Assembly: GCF_000797495.1 (NCBI RefSeq)
Contig: NZ_JTGN01000002.1
Span: 558,001-622,000 of the forward strand
DNA from: Robinsoniella peoriensis
GTDB taxonomy: Bacteria > Bacillota > Clostridia > Lachnospirales > Lachnospiraceae
Direction: 5' to 3'
DNA: 64,000 nucleotides
Of the stretch, positions 1-10,900 are shown one piece after another. The notes beneath the pieces are model-generated. The model ran no database searches. It was not told the origin of the DNA and was given only the letters and a program-made list of their open reading frames with translations. Position 1 is the stretch's first letter, and each line of letters begins with the position of its first letter. A program made the translations under genes and the position numbers.

Positions 1-306
1 CATATGGGAAGCGATACGGTGGTAACACATAGAATAAAAGATGTGGATCAGGAGAACCAGCTAATCACAACAAAAGGTGATGCAAATGAAGTACAAGATG
101 CCGAACCGGTTGCAGCACCCAGCATTATCGGTAAGGTGGGATTTCATATTCCGCTCATGGGATATATCAGTATTTATGCTAAAACACCGCTTGGAATAGC
201 GGGGATATGTGCCGTATTTATAGTGTTAATTCTGCTTGTTTTTTTACCTGAAATTTTCAGTAAAGACGAGAAAAAAGAAAATAAAAAAGATAGTAAAAAA
301 GAATAA
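1..306 (+). CDS. SipW-type signal peptidase I, C-terminal fragment (cut by window edge)
   Basis: The reading frame is open to the left edge, so the true start and the catalytic Ser/Lys half lie outside. The visible ~101 residues contain VTHRI, then GDANEVQDAEPV, a pattern typical of the C-terminal part of archaeal/SipW-like signal peptidases, followed by one strong transmembrane segment (about residues 65-86) and a Lys/Glu-rich cytosolic tail. SipW-type peptidases process the unusual signal peptides of TasA/camelysin proteins. Three such substrates lie immediately downstream, which strongly supports the call. The symbol is left blank because the catalytic part is not seen. Confidence 0.82.
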   Translation, partial: HMGSDTVVTHRIKDVDQENQLITTKGDANEVQDAEPVAAPSIIGKVGFHIPLMGYISIYAKTPLGIAGICAVFIVLILLVFLPEIFSKDEKKENKKDSKKE

Positions 307-427
307 AAAAGTATCATGGAATTATCTCTGTATGACCAGTGTGTGACTGGATTGTTATATACTGGATACATAACATAGGAAGTCGAAAAGAACTTATAAA
401 TGGATAGAAAGAATAGGAGATAATGAG

Positions 428-1048
428 ATGAAGAAAAAAAGTTTAGTTACGATGGTAGCAGCAGTTTGTTTGACAGGTGTAGTAATGGTTGGAGCAACTT
501 TAGCGTACTTAACAAGCACGACAGATGTAGCACAAAATACATTTACAGTTGGTAAAGTAGAGATTGATTTAAATGAAAAAACCGGTGAAACGAATGAAGA
601 TTTTACGAAAGAAACAGAGTGGAATGATACGACCGATGGTAAGAATATGTATCCGGGACAGGAAGTTGCTAAGAGACCGGTAGTTACCGTCAATGCTGAT
701 TCTGCTGACTGTTGGGTGTATGTACAGGTAAGCGGAGCAGATGATTTAGTAAGTAAGAACTTTACTATTGATGGATGGAATACAGACTGGATTAAGACAG
801 ATGAAACTATAAGCTTAGATGGTATCTACAAATATAAAGATAAAGTATTAAAACAGAACAAAAATAATATACTTCCGGCTGTATTTACAAGCGTTAAATA
901 TAATGAAAAGGCAGAGGGTAATTTAGAAGGTACTGTTGGGACAGTAAATGTAGTTGCAGCTGCAATTCAGGCTGATGGTATTGATGAAGCGAAAGCACTG
1001 GAAGAAGCTACTGCACAGTTAAGTAAAGCATTAAATCCAGCGGCATAG
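428..1048 (+). CDS. TasA/camelysin-like SipW-dependent secreted protein 1
   Basis: 206 residues. The N-terminus (MKKKSLVTMVAAVCLTGVV, then GATLAYLTS) is the SipW-type signal peptide shared with the two paralogues downstream. Cleavage is expected near the Ala/Tyr after GATLA. It is followed by a FTVGKVEIDL block typical of TasA/camelysin proteins and a central beta-rich region. Near the C-terminus is an AAIQAD motif, matching EAIQA in the paralogues. The ATG at 428 has AGGAG at 415-419. In Bacillus, TasA forms fibres of the biofilm matrix; a fibre or surface-layer role here is inference. This copy has AYLTS where the other two have AY/WFTDKD, so it may play a distinct role. Confidence 0.83.
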   Translation: MKKKSLVTMVAAVCLTGVVMVGATLAYLTSTTDVAQNTFTVGKVEIDLNEKTGETNEDFTKETEWNDTTDGKNMYPGQEVAKRPVVTVNADSADCWVYVQVSGADDLVSKNFTIDGWNTDWIKTDETISLDGIYKYKDKVLKQNKNNILPAVFTSVKYNEKAEGNLEGTVGTVNVVAAAIQADGIDEAKALEEATAQLSKALNPAA

Positions 1049-1156
1049 ACAACGAAAACATCATTAAATCAGCATATAATTTATTGTAAATATACCCCAA
1101 ATATAACACTAAATATAACCACGGATATAATAAAGAGAGGATAGGTAAATATAATT

Positions 1157-1765
1157 ATGAAAAAGAAAAAAATATTAACTATGGTAGCAGCAGTAGCATT
1201 AGTAGCAGTAATCGGAGTAGGGGCAACTTTAGCATATTTCACAGATAAAGACAGTAAAACAAACGTTGTAACAATGGGAAAAGTAGATATCGATTTAGAA
1301 GAGCCGGAGTTTAGTAAAAATCCGGATGATACAATTACGGACGTAAAGCCAAATCAGAGTATTGTAAAAGACCCTAAAATTACAGTAGCAGAAGGTTCTT
1401 TAGAAGCATATGTACGTGCCAAAATTGAGTTTGAAGGTTTAAGTGAAAAACAAATTAAAGATATTTTACCATTGATTGATATTGATACTCAAAAATGGTT
1501 TTTATCAACAGACGGATACTATTATTATCAGGCTCCAATGAAGGCTGGAGCATCAGATTATCTGTTCCAAACCGTAAAAATACCGGAAAACTGGGGCAAT
1601 GAAGTATCTGGTTTGACATTTAAGATTAATGTTTTTGCAGAAGCTATTCAGGCTGATAGCTTTACTCCATATTCAGAACGTGGTTTAATTATGGGATGGA
1701 AAGATTCAGAAGGAAATGATATTCAGGCAGAAACAAATAAAACAGTTCCAACAGAAGTACAGTAA
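1157..1765 (+). CDS. TasA/camelysin-like SipW-dependent secreted protein 2
   Basis: 202 residues. The signal peptide ends in GATLAYFTDKDSKTNVV, followed by MGKVDIDLEEPEF, the classic SipW-signal arrangement. It keeps the C-terminal FAEAIQAD motif common to this family. It is about 110 bp downstream of the first paralogue and in the same orientation, with an AGAGAGGATAGG ribosome binding region just upstream. It is secreted and probably matrix- or surface-associated; function is inferred only from family and neighbourhood. Camelysin relatives were once described as metalloproteases, but I see no convincing metal-binding HExxH motif here. Confidence 0.83.
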   Translation: MKKKKILTMVAAVALVAVIGVGATLAYFTDKDSKTNVVTMGKVDIDLEEPEFSKNPDDTITDVKPNQSIVKDPKITVAEGSLEAYVRAKIEFEGLSEKQIKDILPLIDIDTQKWFLSTDGYYYYQAPMKAGASDYLFQTVKIPENWGNEVSGLTFKINVFAEAIQADSFTPYSERGLIMGWKDSEGNDIQAETNKTVPTEVQ

Positions 1766-1796
1766 ACAGGATAGCAATTAGCAGTAAATACTCACC

Positions 1797-1955
1797 AGAG
1801 CGTGTTTGAAATTCATCGCCTGATCTGATAGCTCCGCTAATCAGGGTGCAGCCGTGCAAATTAAGAACGTATCCCCACTACGCCGCCAATTTTGCACTGC
1901 CCTCCCGCAAGGTGGAGCAGTCAGCCGCATACGGGCAGTGTGAAAACACGCTTGA
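1797..1955. repeat. Palindromic noncoding element with AGCGTGTTT/AAACACGCT ends
   Basis: The stretch opens with AGCGTGTTT (1799-1807) and closes with its exact reverse complement AAACACGCT (1944-1952). Several smaller hairpins lie inside: CCTGAT/ATCAGG (1819-1824 with 1840-1845), GTGCAAATT/AATTTTGCAC (1854-1862 with 1888-1897) and ACTGC/GCAGT (1896-1900 with 1917-1921). It holds no plausible gene. It could be a MITE-like element or a structured RNA leader for the small gene at 2043. Shorter relatives of the terminal repeat occur at 4874 and 41010. Confidence 0.55.
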
Positions 1956-2042
1956 AGTTTATAAAATAACAAACTTCAGCAGCTTATTAGCGGGAAAATC
2001 AGCCTGATGGCTCAACGGAAGAAAGGAATGGATTCGTGACGT

Positions 2043-2222
2043 ATGGGTGGTTCAAATAAAAACGAAGAAAAGACGTTTATTGTTACAGTAAAAAGCAGAA
2101 AAAATCAGACATGGCAGGGAACGGTAAACTGGGTGGAAGAAAAAAGAATACAGCCATTTCGTAGTGCATTAGAATTAATCCGTTTGATGGATTCTGCCAT
2201 AGGTGTAGAGGAGGAAGAGTAA
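2043..2222 (+). CDS. Small 59-residue protein coupled to TasA-like protein 3
   Basis: A short open frame beginning ATGGGTGGT encodes 59 residues. It contains TWQGTVNWVEEK and FRSALELIRLMDSA and ends in an acidic EEEE tail. Its stop overlaps the next gene's start as TAATG, so the two are translationally coupled. There is no signal peptide or membrane segment. I recall similar small proteins with a TWQG-TVTW and FRSALEL-LMDSAL pattern beside SipW/TasA-like loci in Clostridia, but no function is known to me. An in-frame stop at 2037 fixes ATG 2043 as the first start. The ribosome site is weak (AAGGAAT about 13 bp upstream). Confidence 0.72.
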   Translation: MGGSNKNEEKTFIVTVKSRKNQTWQGTVNWVEEKRIQPFRSALELIRLMDSAIGVEEEE

Positions 2223-2833
2223 TGGTTAAGAAAAAAATAGCGCTGTTGGTTACGACAGCTGCACTTATAGGTCTTGTAACCGTAGGAGCTACATTAGCGT
2301 GGTTCACGGATAAAGATACAGCGAATAATAAACTGGCAGTTGGTTTTGTAAGTGTAGAGATTGATGAACCAAACTATAAAGAAGAGAATTATCAGGCATT
2401 ATTGCCGGGTGATCCAATTTGGAAAGATCCCACAATTAATCTGGCAGCTGAAAGCCAGGATTCCTATATCCGTATTGCAGCGCCAAAGGTAACCGTAAAT
2501 GAGGTGGATTATCCTTTGTTTAATCAAGATGGATCTTCTGATTTTGGGTCGGTTTTAAATGAAAATTGGGTACTGAAAGGTGATTACATTTATTATAAGA
2601 ACATTGTATCTGGAAATGATAAGGTTCCGCTGTTGAAAGAGCTGGGAAGCGAAGGCAATATCTATACAATGCAAATTCCTACATCATGGACAAATGCTTT
2701 TAATTCCGCGAAGATAGAGATTGTCTTCAATGTAGAAGCAATTCAGGCAAGGAATGTAACACCGGATTTTGGAAAAGACGCACCATGGCCGGTTAGCAGC
2801 CCGGATGAAATTATAGAATATCAGGCCAAATAA
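2222..2833 (+). CDS. TasA/camelysin-like SipW-dependent secreted protein 3
   Basis: 203 residues. The signal peptide ends GATLAWFTDKDTANNKLAVG, followed by VSVEIDEPNY. The C-terminal motif FNVEAIQARNVTP matches the paralogues. The start overlaps the stop of the 59-residue gene, and GAGGAGG (from GTAGAGGAGGAAG) lies just upstream inside that gene. It is the last gene of the SipW cluster, closed by a perfect hairpin at 2858. The likely role is an exported matrix or surface protein processed by the adjacent SipW; polymerisation into fibres is inference. Confidence 0.83.
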   Translation: MVKKKIALLVTTAALIGLVTVGATLAWFTDKDTANNKLAVGFVSVEIDEPNYKEENYQALLPGDPIWKDPTINLAAESQDSYIRIAAPKVTVNEVDYPLFNQDGSSDFGSVLNENWVLKGDYIYYKNIVSGNDKVPLLKELGSEGNIYTMQIPTSWTNAFNSAKIEIVFNVEAIQARNVTPDFGKDAPWPVSSPDEIIEYQAK

Positions 2834-2857
2834 AATCATATAATGTATTAATATTTA

Positions 2858-2893
2858 TTAAGGACGGAAGATTGTTTAATCTTCCGTCCTTAA
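2858..2893 (+). terminator. Terminator of the SipW/TasA-like cluster
   Basis: A perfect 16-bp stem (2858-2873 with 2878-2893) closes on a GTTT loop. The downstream T-run is short (TTG), so it may act more as a symmetric or RNA-protecting hairpin than a strong intrinsic terminator. Confidence 0.7.
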
Positions 2894-2919
2894 TTGCAGA
2901 ATAAGGATGAGAATACGCT

Positions 2920-4659
2920 ATGGCAACTGACCAAAAAATAGAAAATCTTCTGAATCTGGCGCTGGATGCCACTCCGGAAGAACGGGAAAAATCACTGACG
3001 TTAGATGTGGGGTATGATCCGGTGGACCAGAAGTGGGAAATTATCGTAAAGTACTCAGGGGATATCTCAAGGCTTGAGAGTGAAGACATTCAGGTAGTGG
3101 AATTAATCAATGAATACGCAATCATAACATTACCGGAATCTAAAATTGATTACCTGGCGGCACAGCCAGAGGTTGAATTTATTGAAAAGCCGAAGCGGCT
3201 GTTTTTCTCGGTTAATCAGGGGAGGGCAGCATCCTGCATGAATGTGCTTCAGACACCGGCTTTTAATTTAAATGGGGAGGGCATTATTGTTGCAGTTATT
3301 GACTCGGGGGTGGATTATACACATCCTGATTTTCGAAATCCCAATGGAAGTACCCGCATATTAAATATCTGGGATCAGACTCTGCCGGGGAATCCGCCAA
3401 AAGGATATAAAATCGGGACTGAGTTTGACCAGGCACAGATCAACGCTGCGCTGAACCCTGAGGCAGAAGGGGAAAGGTCTGCACAGGCTGTGCCATCCAG
3501 GGACTTAAGCGGTCACGGTACGCAGGTACTTGGAATCGCAGCAGGTAATGGAAGGGCATCTAACGGCAGATACAGAGGTGTTGCCTATGCAAGTGATATT
3601 ATTGTAGTCAAACTGGGTCTGGCACGCCCGAATTCATTTCCAAGGACAACAGAGCTGATGCAGGCGCTGGATTATGTAATTAGGAAGTCTATTGAATACC
3701 AGAAGCCCGTTGCCATTAATTTAAGTTTTGGAACCGTTTATGGTTCACATGATGGAAGCGGACTTTTGGAGACATATATCGATGACATTTCGAATCTGTG
3801 GAAATCTACAATATCGGTGGGGACGGGGAATGAAGGAAGTACCGGAGGACACACTTCGGGGATACTGAAAAACAATGTGCCTGTAGAAATACAGCTGGGA
3901 ATAGTAAATAATGAGTTGAGTATAAATCTGCAGATTTGGAAGTCTTATGTAGATGAATTTGAGATTACTATCGTGCATCCATCCGGGCAGGTTGTAGGAC
4001 CATTACAGGAAGTACTGGGACCACAACGTTATATTGCAGGGGAGACAGAGCTTTTGGTCTATTATGGCGAACCCAGCCCTTATAGCACGTCCCAGGAGAT
4101 CTACATAGATTTTATTCCCCGGGATACTTATATTGACAGCGGTATCTGGCGGTTAATATTTACTCCAAAGAGAATTGTAGAAGGGCGTTATGATGTCTGG
4201 CTACCGGCATCAGCAGCGGTAGGAATCGGCACGAGATTTTATCAGCCCACGGTTGAAACCACGTTAACTATTCCTTCCACTGCCAGGAAAGTTATTGCAG
4301 TAGGTGCCTATGATTCCAGACTTTTAACTTATGCACCTTTCTCGGGAAGAGGATATAACCGGGATAGCAGCCAGGTCAAACCGGATGTGTCAGCTCCCGG
4401 TGTTGATATTACAACTGCCACGCCTGGAGGGGGATATACCACTGTTTCCGGGACTTCTTTTGCAACACCGTTTGTTACAGGGGCAGCGGCGATGTTAATG
4501 CAGTGGGGGATTGTAATGGGGAATGATCCTTATTTATATGGAGAGAAAGTCAAAGCATATCTGATCCGGGGGGCGAGGCCTTTAAATGTAGAAAGGGTTT
4601 ATCCAAATCCCACGCTGGGATATGGAACGCTCTGTGTAAAAGACAGCTTTCCGGGTTAA
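2920..4659 (+). CDS. Subtilisin-family (S8) serine protease, Csp-like
   Basis: 579 residues with a complete catalytic triad: Asp128 in VIDSGVDYTHPDF, His199 in DLSGHGTQV and Ser513 in SGTSFATP. Between His and Ser is a long insertion (about residues 300-440) resembling the jelly-roll insert of clostridial Csp proteases. There is no signal peptide. The N-terminal ~100 residues look like a prodomain (IVKYSGDISRL and EFIEKPKRLFF). Csp relatives cleave spore cortex-lytic pro-enzymes, but many Lachnospiraceae carry several such proteins of unknown substrate. It stands alone between two terminators. Whether it acts on the neighbouring TasA-like proteins is unknown. Confidence 0.85.
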   Translation: MATDQKIENLLNLALDATPEEREKSLTLDVGYDPVDQKWEIIVKYSGDISRLESEDIQVVELINEYAIITLPESKIDYLAAQPEVEFIEKPKRLFFSVNQGRAASCMNVLQTPAFNLNGEGIIVAVIDSGVDYTHPDFRNPNGSTRILNIWDQTLPGNPPKGYKIGTEFDQAQINAALNPEAEGERSAQAVPSRDLSGHGTQVLGIAAGNGRASNGRYRGVAYASDIIVVKLGLARPNSFPRTTELMQALDYVIRKSIEYQKPVAINLSFGTVYGSHDGSGLLETYIDDISNLWKSTISVGTGNEGSTGGHTSGILKNNVPVEIQLGIVNNELSINLQIWKSYVDEFEITIVHPSGQVVGPLQEVLGPQRYIAGETELLVYYGEPSPYSTSQEIYIDFIPRDTYIDSGIWRLIFTPKRIVEGRYDVWLPASAAVGIGTRFYQPTVETTLTIPSTARKVIAVGAYDSRLLTYAPFSGRGYNRDSSQVKPDVSAPGVDITTATPGGGYTTVSGTSFATPFVTGAAAMLMQWGIVMGNDPYLYGEKVKAYLIRGARPLNVERVYPNPTLGYGTLCVKDSFPG

Positions 4660-4771
4660 AAATGAATTTTATGTGCATTTTAACTTGACAATACACAATG
4701 ATGAAAATGCAATATACAAAAGATATAAAATAGTATAACCTAAAGTGGAAAATGAGAGTGAAATTTAAGCC

Positions 4772-4798
4772 GCACTTGTGTAATCGAGTGCTTTTTTT
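4772..4798 (+). terminator. Intrinsic terminator after the S8 protease
   Basis: The stem GCACTTG/CGAGTGC with a 6-nt loop is followed by seven T residues. Confidence 0.8.
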
Positions 4799-4873
4799 GT
4801 GGAATATTGCTTATTTGCATAGAAGATATTGCTAAAATTTAGTATATAATTTATTCTGTGGGTAACAGTCTGG

Positions 4874-4906
4874 AACGTGTCCGAAAGCTATGATCAAACA
4901 CGCTCT
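4874..4906. repeat. Short hairpin related to the AGCGTGTTT repeat family
   Basis: ACGTGTCCGA (4875-4884) faces TCAAACACGCTCT (4894-4906) across a short loop. The stem pairs with G-U wobbles. It lies in the leader of the GH101 gene, downstream of a TATAAT at 4845-4850. Confidence 0.5.
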
Positions 4907-4943
4907 AAGATTCTGTAATAATAAGCAGGAGGAAAAAAGAGTT

Positions 4944-7900
4944 ATGAGGAATAAGAGGAATCTGGCAGCCAGAATAATCAGCTTTACATTATCATTATGT
5001 CTGGTATGTTCCAGTGCTGAAGGTCTTTTCTCATCTGGGGTTGTGCATGCGGCAGAACTGCAGGAGAATGGGTCTGAGGTCATGGAGATACCAACAGAAA
5101 CAGAGGTTGTAAAGGAAACAGAGTTGCAAAGTGAGATACCGGATATAGAGGAGACGGAATCAACAAGCGAAATAGATGGCGCCGATCGGGAAGAGGCTGC
5201 AACTGAGGCAGCGGAGACAGAGAGTGAATTGCAGGAAAAGAATGCTGCAACTGTGGCAGAAGGGGAAGTAAGTGCAGATGAAGCATTTGCCGGCCTGTTG
5301 GACGAGATGTATGCAGCAATGCCTGCAGGACAGGAAAAAGTCACTTATGGTAATAACTATCAGTCTAATCAGCCGGAACCATTTACTTATAAATCCGGTA
5401 AAGGAACAGCGACCGTAGATAACGGGCTGACTATGAAAATTGAATCTCTTACAGGCAATGAATTTGCAGCGACCTGGGATAATACACCATATCTTACCTC
5501 CGGTGTTATTTCCACCGTTTTTAAATATCAGTCTGAGGGTGAAAGAATTGGCTTTTTAATTAAGGCAAATGATGATTCAAATGGTATTTCCGTAAGATAT
5601 GATGTTAAAGGCACCTGGAATATTCAGAGCCAGAATGAAGGCGGAAAATGGAAAACATTTTCAGGACCTGTTTTAGAGCAAAATACGGAATACAGACTTC
5701 GGATAGGTTTCTATGGAGACAAGATAATCATTGCTTTAGATGATGCTGTTATCTTTAATGAATCAGTTCCGAATGTGTTGACAGAGGAGCTTATTAATCA
5801 AAGAGGACAGATAGGAATATTTAAATGGTTTAACGTACCTGCAACAGTATCTATCAGCGATTTTAAGGTAGAAGGTGTAGGAACAAAGGACAAGCCATCC
5901 AACGTTGTGGAATATGTTCAGGATTATGAAGATCCGGAATATACACCAAACTGGAGTAATAATGCTGCATCAATCGAAACAACAGATACCGGAAACAGAG
6001 TATTGAAAATTGCAGCCGGTAAAGCAAGAGTGGTAGATCTGGATTCACCGGATATCAAAGAGGGAACCTTATCACTTCGTTACAAAGCAGTTGCACCTGC
6101 GAACAGCACACCGAAGCAGTTTGGATTCCGTTTTGGCGCTAAGGACAATAAGTTCCGTGAGTTAAACTGGGACGGGGGACAATGGGTTGTAGAGAATCAG
6201 TCTGGTTATCCTTCCATCGATATGCAAAAACCAGTGAACGGAACCTGGAATGATTTAATCATTAATTTCCAGGAAGGATCGATCACCGTTTATTTAAACA
6301 AAGAGCCGGTAGGAACCTTTACACTGGATGTATTAAAAAATGGTGTGGCAGGTCAGTTCGGTATCCGTACCTGGGGAAGTACTGCCGTATTAATTGATGA
6401 TGTTATCTACACCAATAAAATAATCGAGCCGGAAGCTATCGTGAAATATGAAAATGATTTCCAGGATGGCATCACAGGAACCTGGAGCCAGGGATCACCT
6501 GCAATTGTAAAGGAAGGATCCAATAAGGTTCTGAGTTTAACAAATGTCAGCGGCATGGCTGAATTAACAGATGCCGTAAAATTATCACAGGGAACCTATG
6601 GGGCAAAAGTAAAGACAGAACATGCAGATCTTGGTCTTAAGATCGGCACTGGAATTGTGCAGTATAATGTAAATAAATGGGAGTTTGTCTTAGAAAATCA
6701 GACGTATCCATTAACAGGCGAAGCAGAATCACCAAAGTTAAAGGCCTGGAACGATCTCGCAGTTTCATTTACCGGAGACAAAGTAACACTCAGCATCAAT
6801 GGAAAAAAATCTGCTGCTGAGATACCGGCAGGAGTTTCTATTGGAATGGGATATCCCGGAATAACAGGAACCGGTAAGATTTATCTGGATGATCTGCTTT
6901 ACACGGAAAAGTTCGAGGATATCTCAACAGCTCCGCTGGATAAAGTTTATTATGAAGAATACTATGATACAATTGCAGCGGTAAACTGGGAAGAATTCGA
7001 AACACCCCAGATTAAAAATGGCTATCTGGAAGGTGCAGTTGCAGGGAATGCGGCGGCTGTTAACAGTGATATCAGTATGCCGGAACATGGTGTATTCCAG
7101 GTGAAAATGCAGGCAGACCAGCTGAAGAGCGGTATTCAGATTGGAAATTTAAAAGTTTACAATACCTCTGCAACGGAATGGGTTTTGGATAATGGATCAG
7201 AAATCACACCGCTGGGAATCAGTAAAGCAATTGCGGCTGATGCAGATTATATTCTCAGAGTGGAAATAGTAAAGGGAAATCTAACATTAAAAGTGAATAA
7301 CCAGACTGTTGGAACCGCAAATGAAGTTTCTTATGATAAGACACAGGGCGGATTCGGTATCTACAATCCAAATGCAGAGAAAATGAATGTAAAAATCGAT
7401 GCAATGGGAGCAGAGGAATTAAGCGTATATGAAGAAACCTTTGGGGAATTATATAATCCTAACTGGGAATCCAGCAAACCTCTTGATAACAGTAATAATG
7501 CGATACATAATACAGAAGCAGGCACGCTGACCATAAAAGTACCGGGCGTAACCAGATTCTTAAATAAGGATTCGATTCCAATGAAGGATGTGCATGCCAC
7601 ATTTGATTTCACACCTAGCGTTGGGGATGACATGCAGGGCGGACGTTATGGTTTCGTTTTCCGCGACACCGACTTTACCCAAGGATTATCGGTAGAGGTT
7701 GATATCAATGGAAACTGGCGTGTAAATGTAGATGACAGTACCAAGGGATTTGGCAAGACATTTTCATTAAAAGCAGGTGAGACTTATAAGGTAGCAATTG
7801 ACCTGATTGGGAACACCGTACAGCTGAAATTTACGGACAAAGATGGGCTTGTCACAGATATGGGTTCCGTTACCATGGAATCTATGAAAAATACACCCGG

Positions 7901-10900
7901 ACTCTTTGGTATAAAGTCCTGGTATGGAAGTAAAGAACTGACATTTGATAATTTTGAAATGATAGAGGAAGCTTCTCTTCCGTTATTCTCTGCAAATGAG
8001 AAAACAGTTGAGATTCAAAAAGACGGACTGACAGCTATGATTGATCAGTCATTCCCGCGTATCCTTTCCTATAAGCTAAATGAAAAGACTATGAGAGGTC
8101 AGGAAGATCAGCTGGGAACCGTAGTGCTGAACGGAGAAAAAGTATCACCGGCTGTAACCGGAACAAAGAAAGATGACAGTACCTACGAGTACGTAATGGA
8201 ATTTGCAGATAAAGGTGTAACGATGAAAGCAACACTTTCTGTAGCAGAAAATCATGTGGTAGAATTTAAAATCACAGATATTGCAGAAAACGGCAGCTTT
8301 AAAGTGAAAACATTTTCACTGGGCGAAAGCACCTGGGCTTATGCAGATGACAAGATGGAAGGCGCATCTTATGCCTGGACAAAATCAAATGGCCAATGGC
8401 ATGGTGTATCCGAAGAATTAGCGGATGATATGTCACAAATGGAAAAGAGCGGTGCGGAAGGAACTACCATGGCAATGATCAGTGGAAATGGTCTGGCTGC
8501 TTCCATCGAAAACAACGTAATGTCCGGCGGAAATAAAGTGGTAATGGAAAAATCCGTAAAATCCCTGGTAAAAAAGGCTCAGATACGAAATGGAGAATGG
8601 ACTTACCGTTATAGCGATACCACCGATAAAGAAGAATTGCCCTGGGCAAAAATTGTCATTACAGAAGATGCTAATGCAGATGAAAATGTTGACTGGCAGG
8701 ATGCAGCAGTAGCACATCGGAAATATATCCTGGAAGAAGCATTTGGTGCCAAAGACATGGCAAACAATATGATGTACATTGCATTTAACTTTGCAAGCCA
8801 GGCAAACGACCCATTCCTCAATTCCTTAGAAACAGGTAAGGTATTGTACAATTACATGGATGGATTCGGGCAGATGGTACTTCATAAAGGGTATCAGGCA
8901 GAAGGCCATGATGATGATATTCCTTCCTATTCCAACGTCGGTGTAAGACAGGGTGGGGTTGAAGACTTTAAAACTCTCATCGGCGAAGGCGATAAATATA
9001 ACATGAGCATCGGTGTGCATCTCAATGCTACCGAATATCATCTGGATGCAAATGAATTATACTATAAGAACTTAAGCGGTGCTACAGCAGCCGGATATCA
9101 GAGTGACAGGCTTGCAAAAGGCTGGGACTGGATTGATACCGCATACTATGTAGACCAGACGAAAGATGTTGTCACAGGACAGCTTCAGAAACGGTTCAAA
9201 GACCTTTATGATTTAACAAAAGTTGGAGATAAAGGACTGGACTTCTACTATATTGATGTTTATACAGGAAATGATTATAATGCTTACAAATTAGTAGATT
9301 ATATCAATGACCTTGGCGTTAAAGTAGGTACAGAGTTCTCCGGACCGATTGAGCCTGGCGTTACCTTTACACATTGGGGTACCGACCTTGGATATCCCAA
9401 CAAAGGAAACAAGAGCGTTCTTTACAGAATGGTAAAAAATGATTTGGATATCTTTGTTGGAAATGCATTGTTCAAAGGACAGAAAATCCCGGTAGTAACT
9501 ACCTGGGGTGATTCTAAGACCGATGTACAGCAGGGTGTGACCGTATTCTATAACGAAGTACTTCCTACAAAATTCATGCAGCATTTTGGTGTTTTAAAAT
9601 CAGAAACAGACCAAATTACATTTGAAGGAAATGTTACCTCCACAAGAAATAAAGAAACAAAGATGGTGGAATTGCGTCAGGACGGAAAGTTAATCTCTTC
9701 CTGGGCCGACACTGGAACCACAACAGATGAAGGAGAACGCCATGCAGGAGAGGCAACTTCCCTGATTCCGTGGAGCTGGGATATCAAAACAGGCGACAAG
9801 TTAGATATTAACGGAGGCGCAAAGCTGTATCATTGGAATACAACAGGCAATCCGACTACCTGGGAACTGACAGATGAATTTAAGAATGTTGCTTCCTTTG
9901 ATTTATATGAGACTACACAGCAGGGAAAAGTGTATAGCGAAACAATCGCTGTTAATAATGGCACAATCACCATCAACAGCAAGAAAAACACACCATATGT
10001 ATTATATCCGTCCACAAGCACTCAGGTACTGAAAGCAGCAGGAGACTGGGGCGAAGGAAGCCCTGTAAAGGATTTTGCATTTAATGCAGAAAAATTTGCA
10101 GATGAAGGCGGCGTATGGGAAAAAAACGGAGATGCATCCATTGAGGTTGTACCGGGAAAAGTAAATTATGACATTTCCAAAGAAATGAGCGAAAACCGCT
10201 GGGACCGCTATGCACAGTTTAAGACAGAGGGCGGAACGCTGTCCCAGGAAATGACAGATCTGAAACCGGGACAGGACTACACCGTAGGTGTCTGGACAGA
10301 AACCCAGAACGGGCGTAAAGCTTCTATTGAAGTGACAATTGGAGATCAGACTTATACCAACTTTGTTACCGGTAAAGACGGAGTGCACCGCTCTTCCTTC
10401 AAATATGTGGGAACCAGATGGCAGAGAATGGATGTTGAGTTTACCGTTCCGGAAGGAGTAACCACAGCACAGATTAAGCTGACCGCAGAAAAAGGCGATG
10501 GAGTGGTTAACTTTGATGACGTAAAAGTATGGCAGCATACAACAACAGAAAATGATGTAAACAATTCAGATTATGTGCTCTATGAAGATTTTGAAAATAC
10601 CTATGAAGGCTGGGGACCGTTAGAATATGGCGGCGGATCCAGAAAAATTCATATCGCATCCGACAGAAGCAATGCAAATGATAATAACGAAATTGTAAAG
10701 CCTGGCGAAGACAAAGTAGGACCTGTAATGACCTGGGTTTTAGATGGAGAAAACTCCTTAAAGCTCAACGAAAATGAAGTGGGCAGATATGTAGTTACAA
10801 ATGAAAGCAGTTTAAAACTCCAGCCGAACACTTCTTATGATTTAACCTTCGATTATACATTAGAAGATGGCTGTGATTATGTAGTCTATGTAAAACCGGT

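Noticed and set aside
4890-4943. Upstream start codon for the GH101 gene
   Set aside because: The ATG at 4890 lies inside the repeat hairpin and lacks a ribosome site; AGGAGG and a signal peptide support 4944.
10002-10538. 178-codon open frame on the minus strand inside the GH101 gene
   Set aside because: It lies antisense to a well-supported coding region, its composition mirrors the plus-strand gene, and no family motif or ribosome site was seen.
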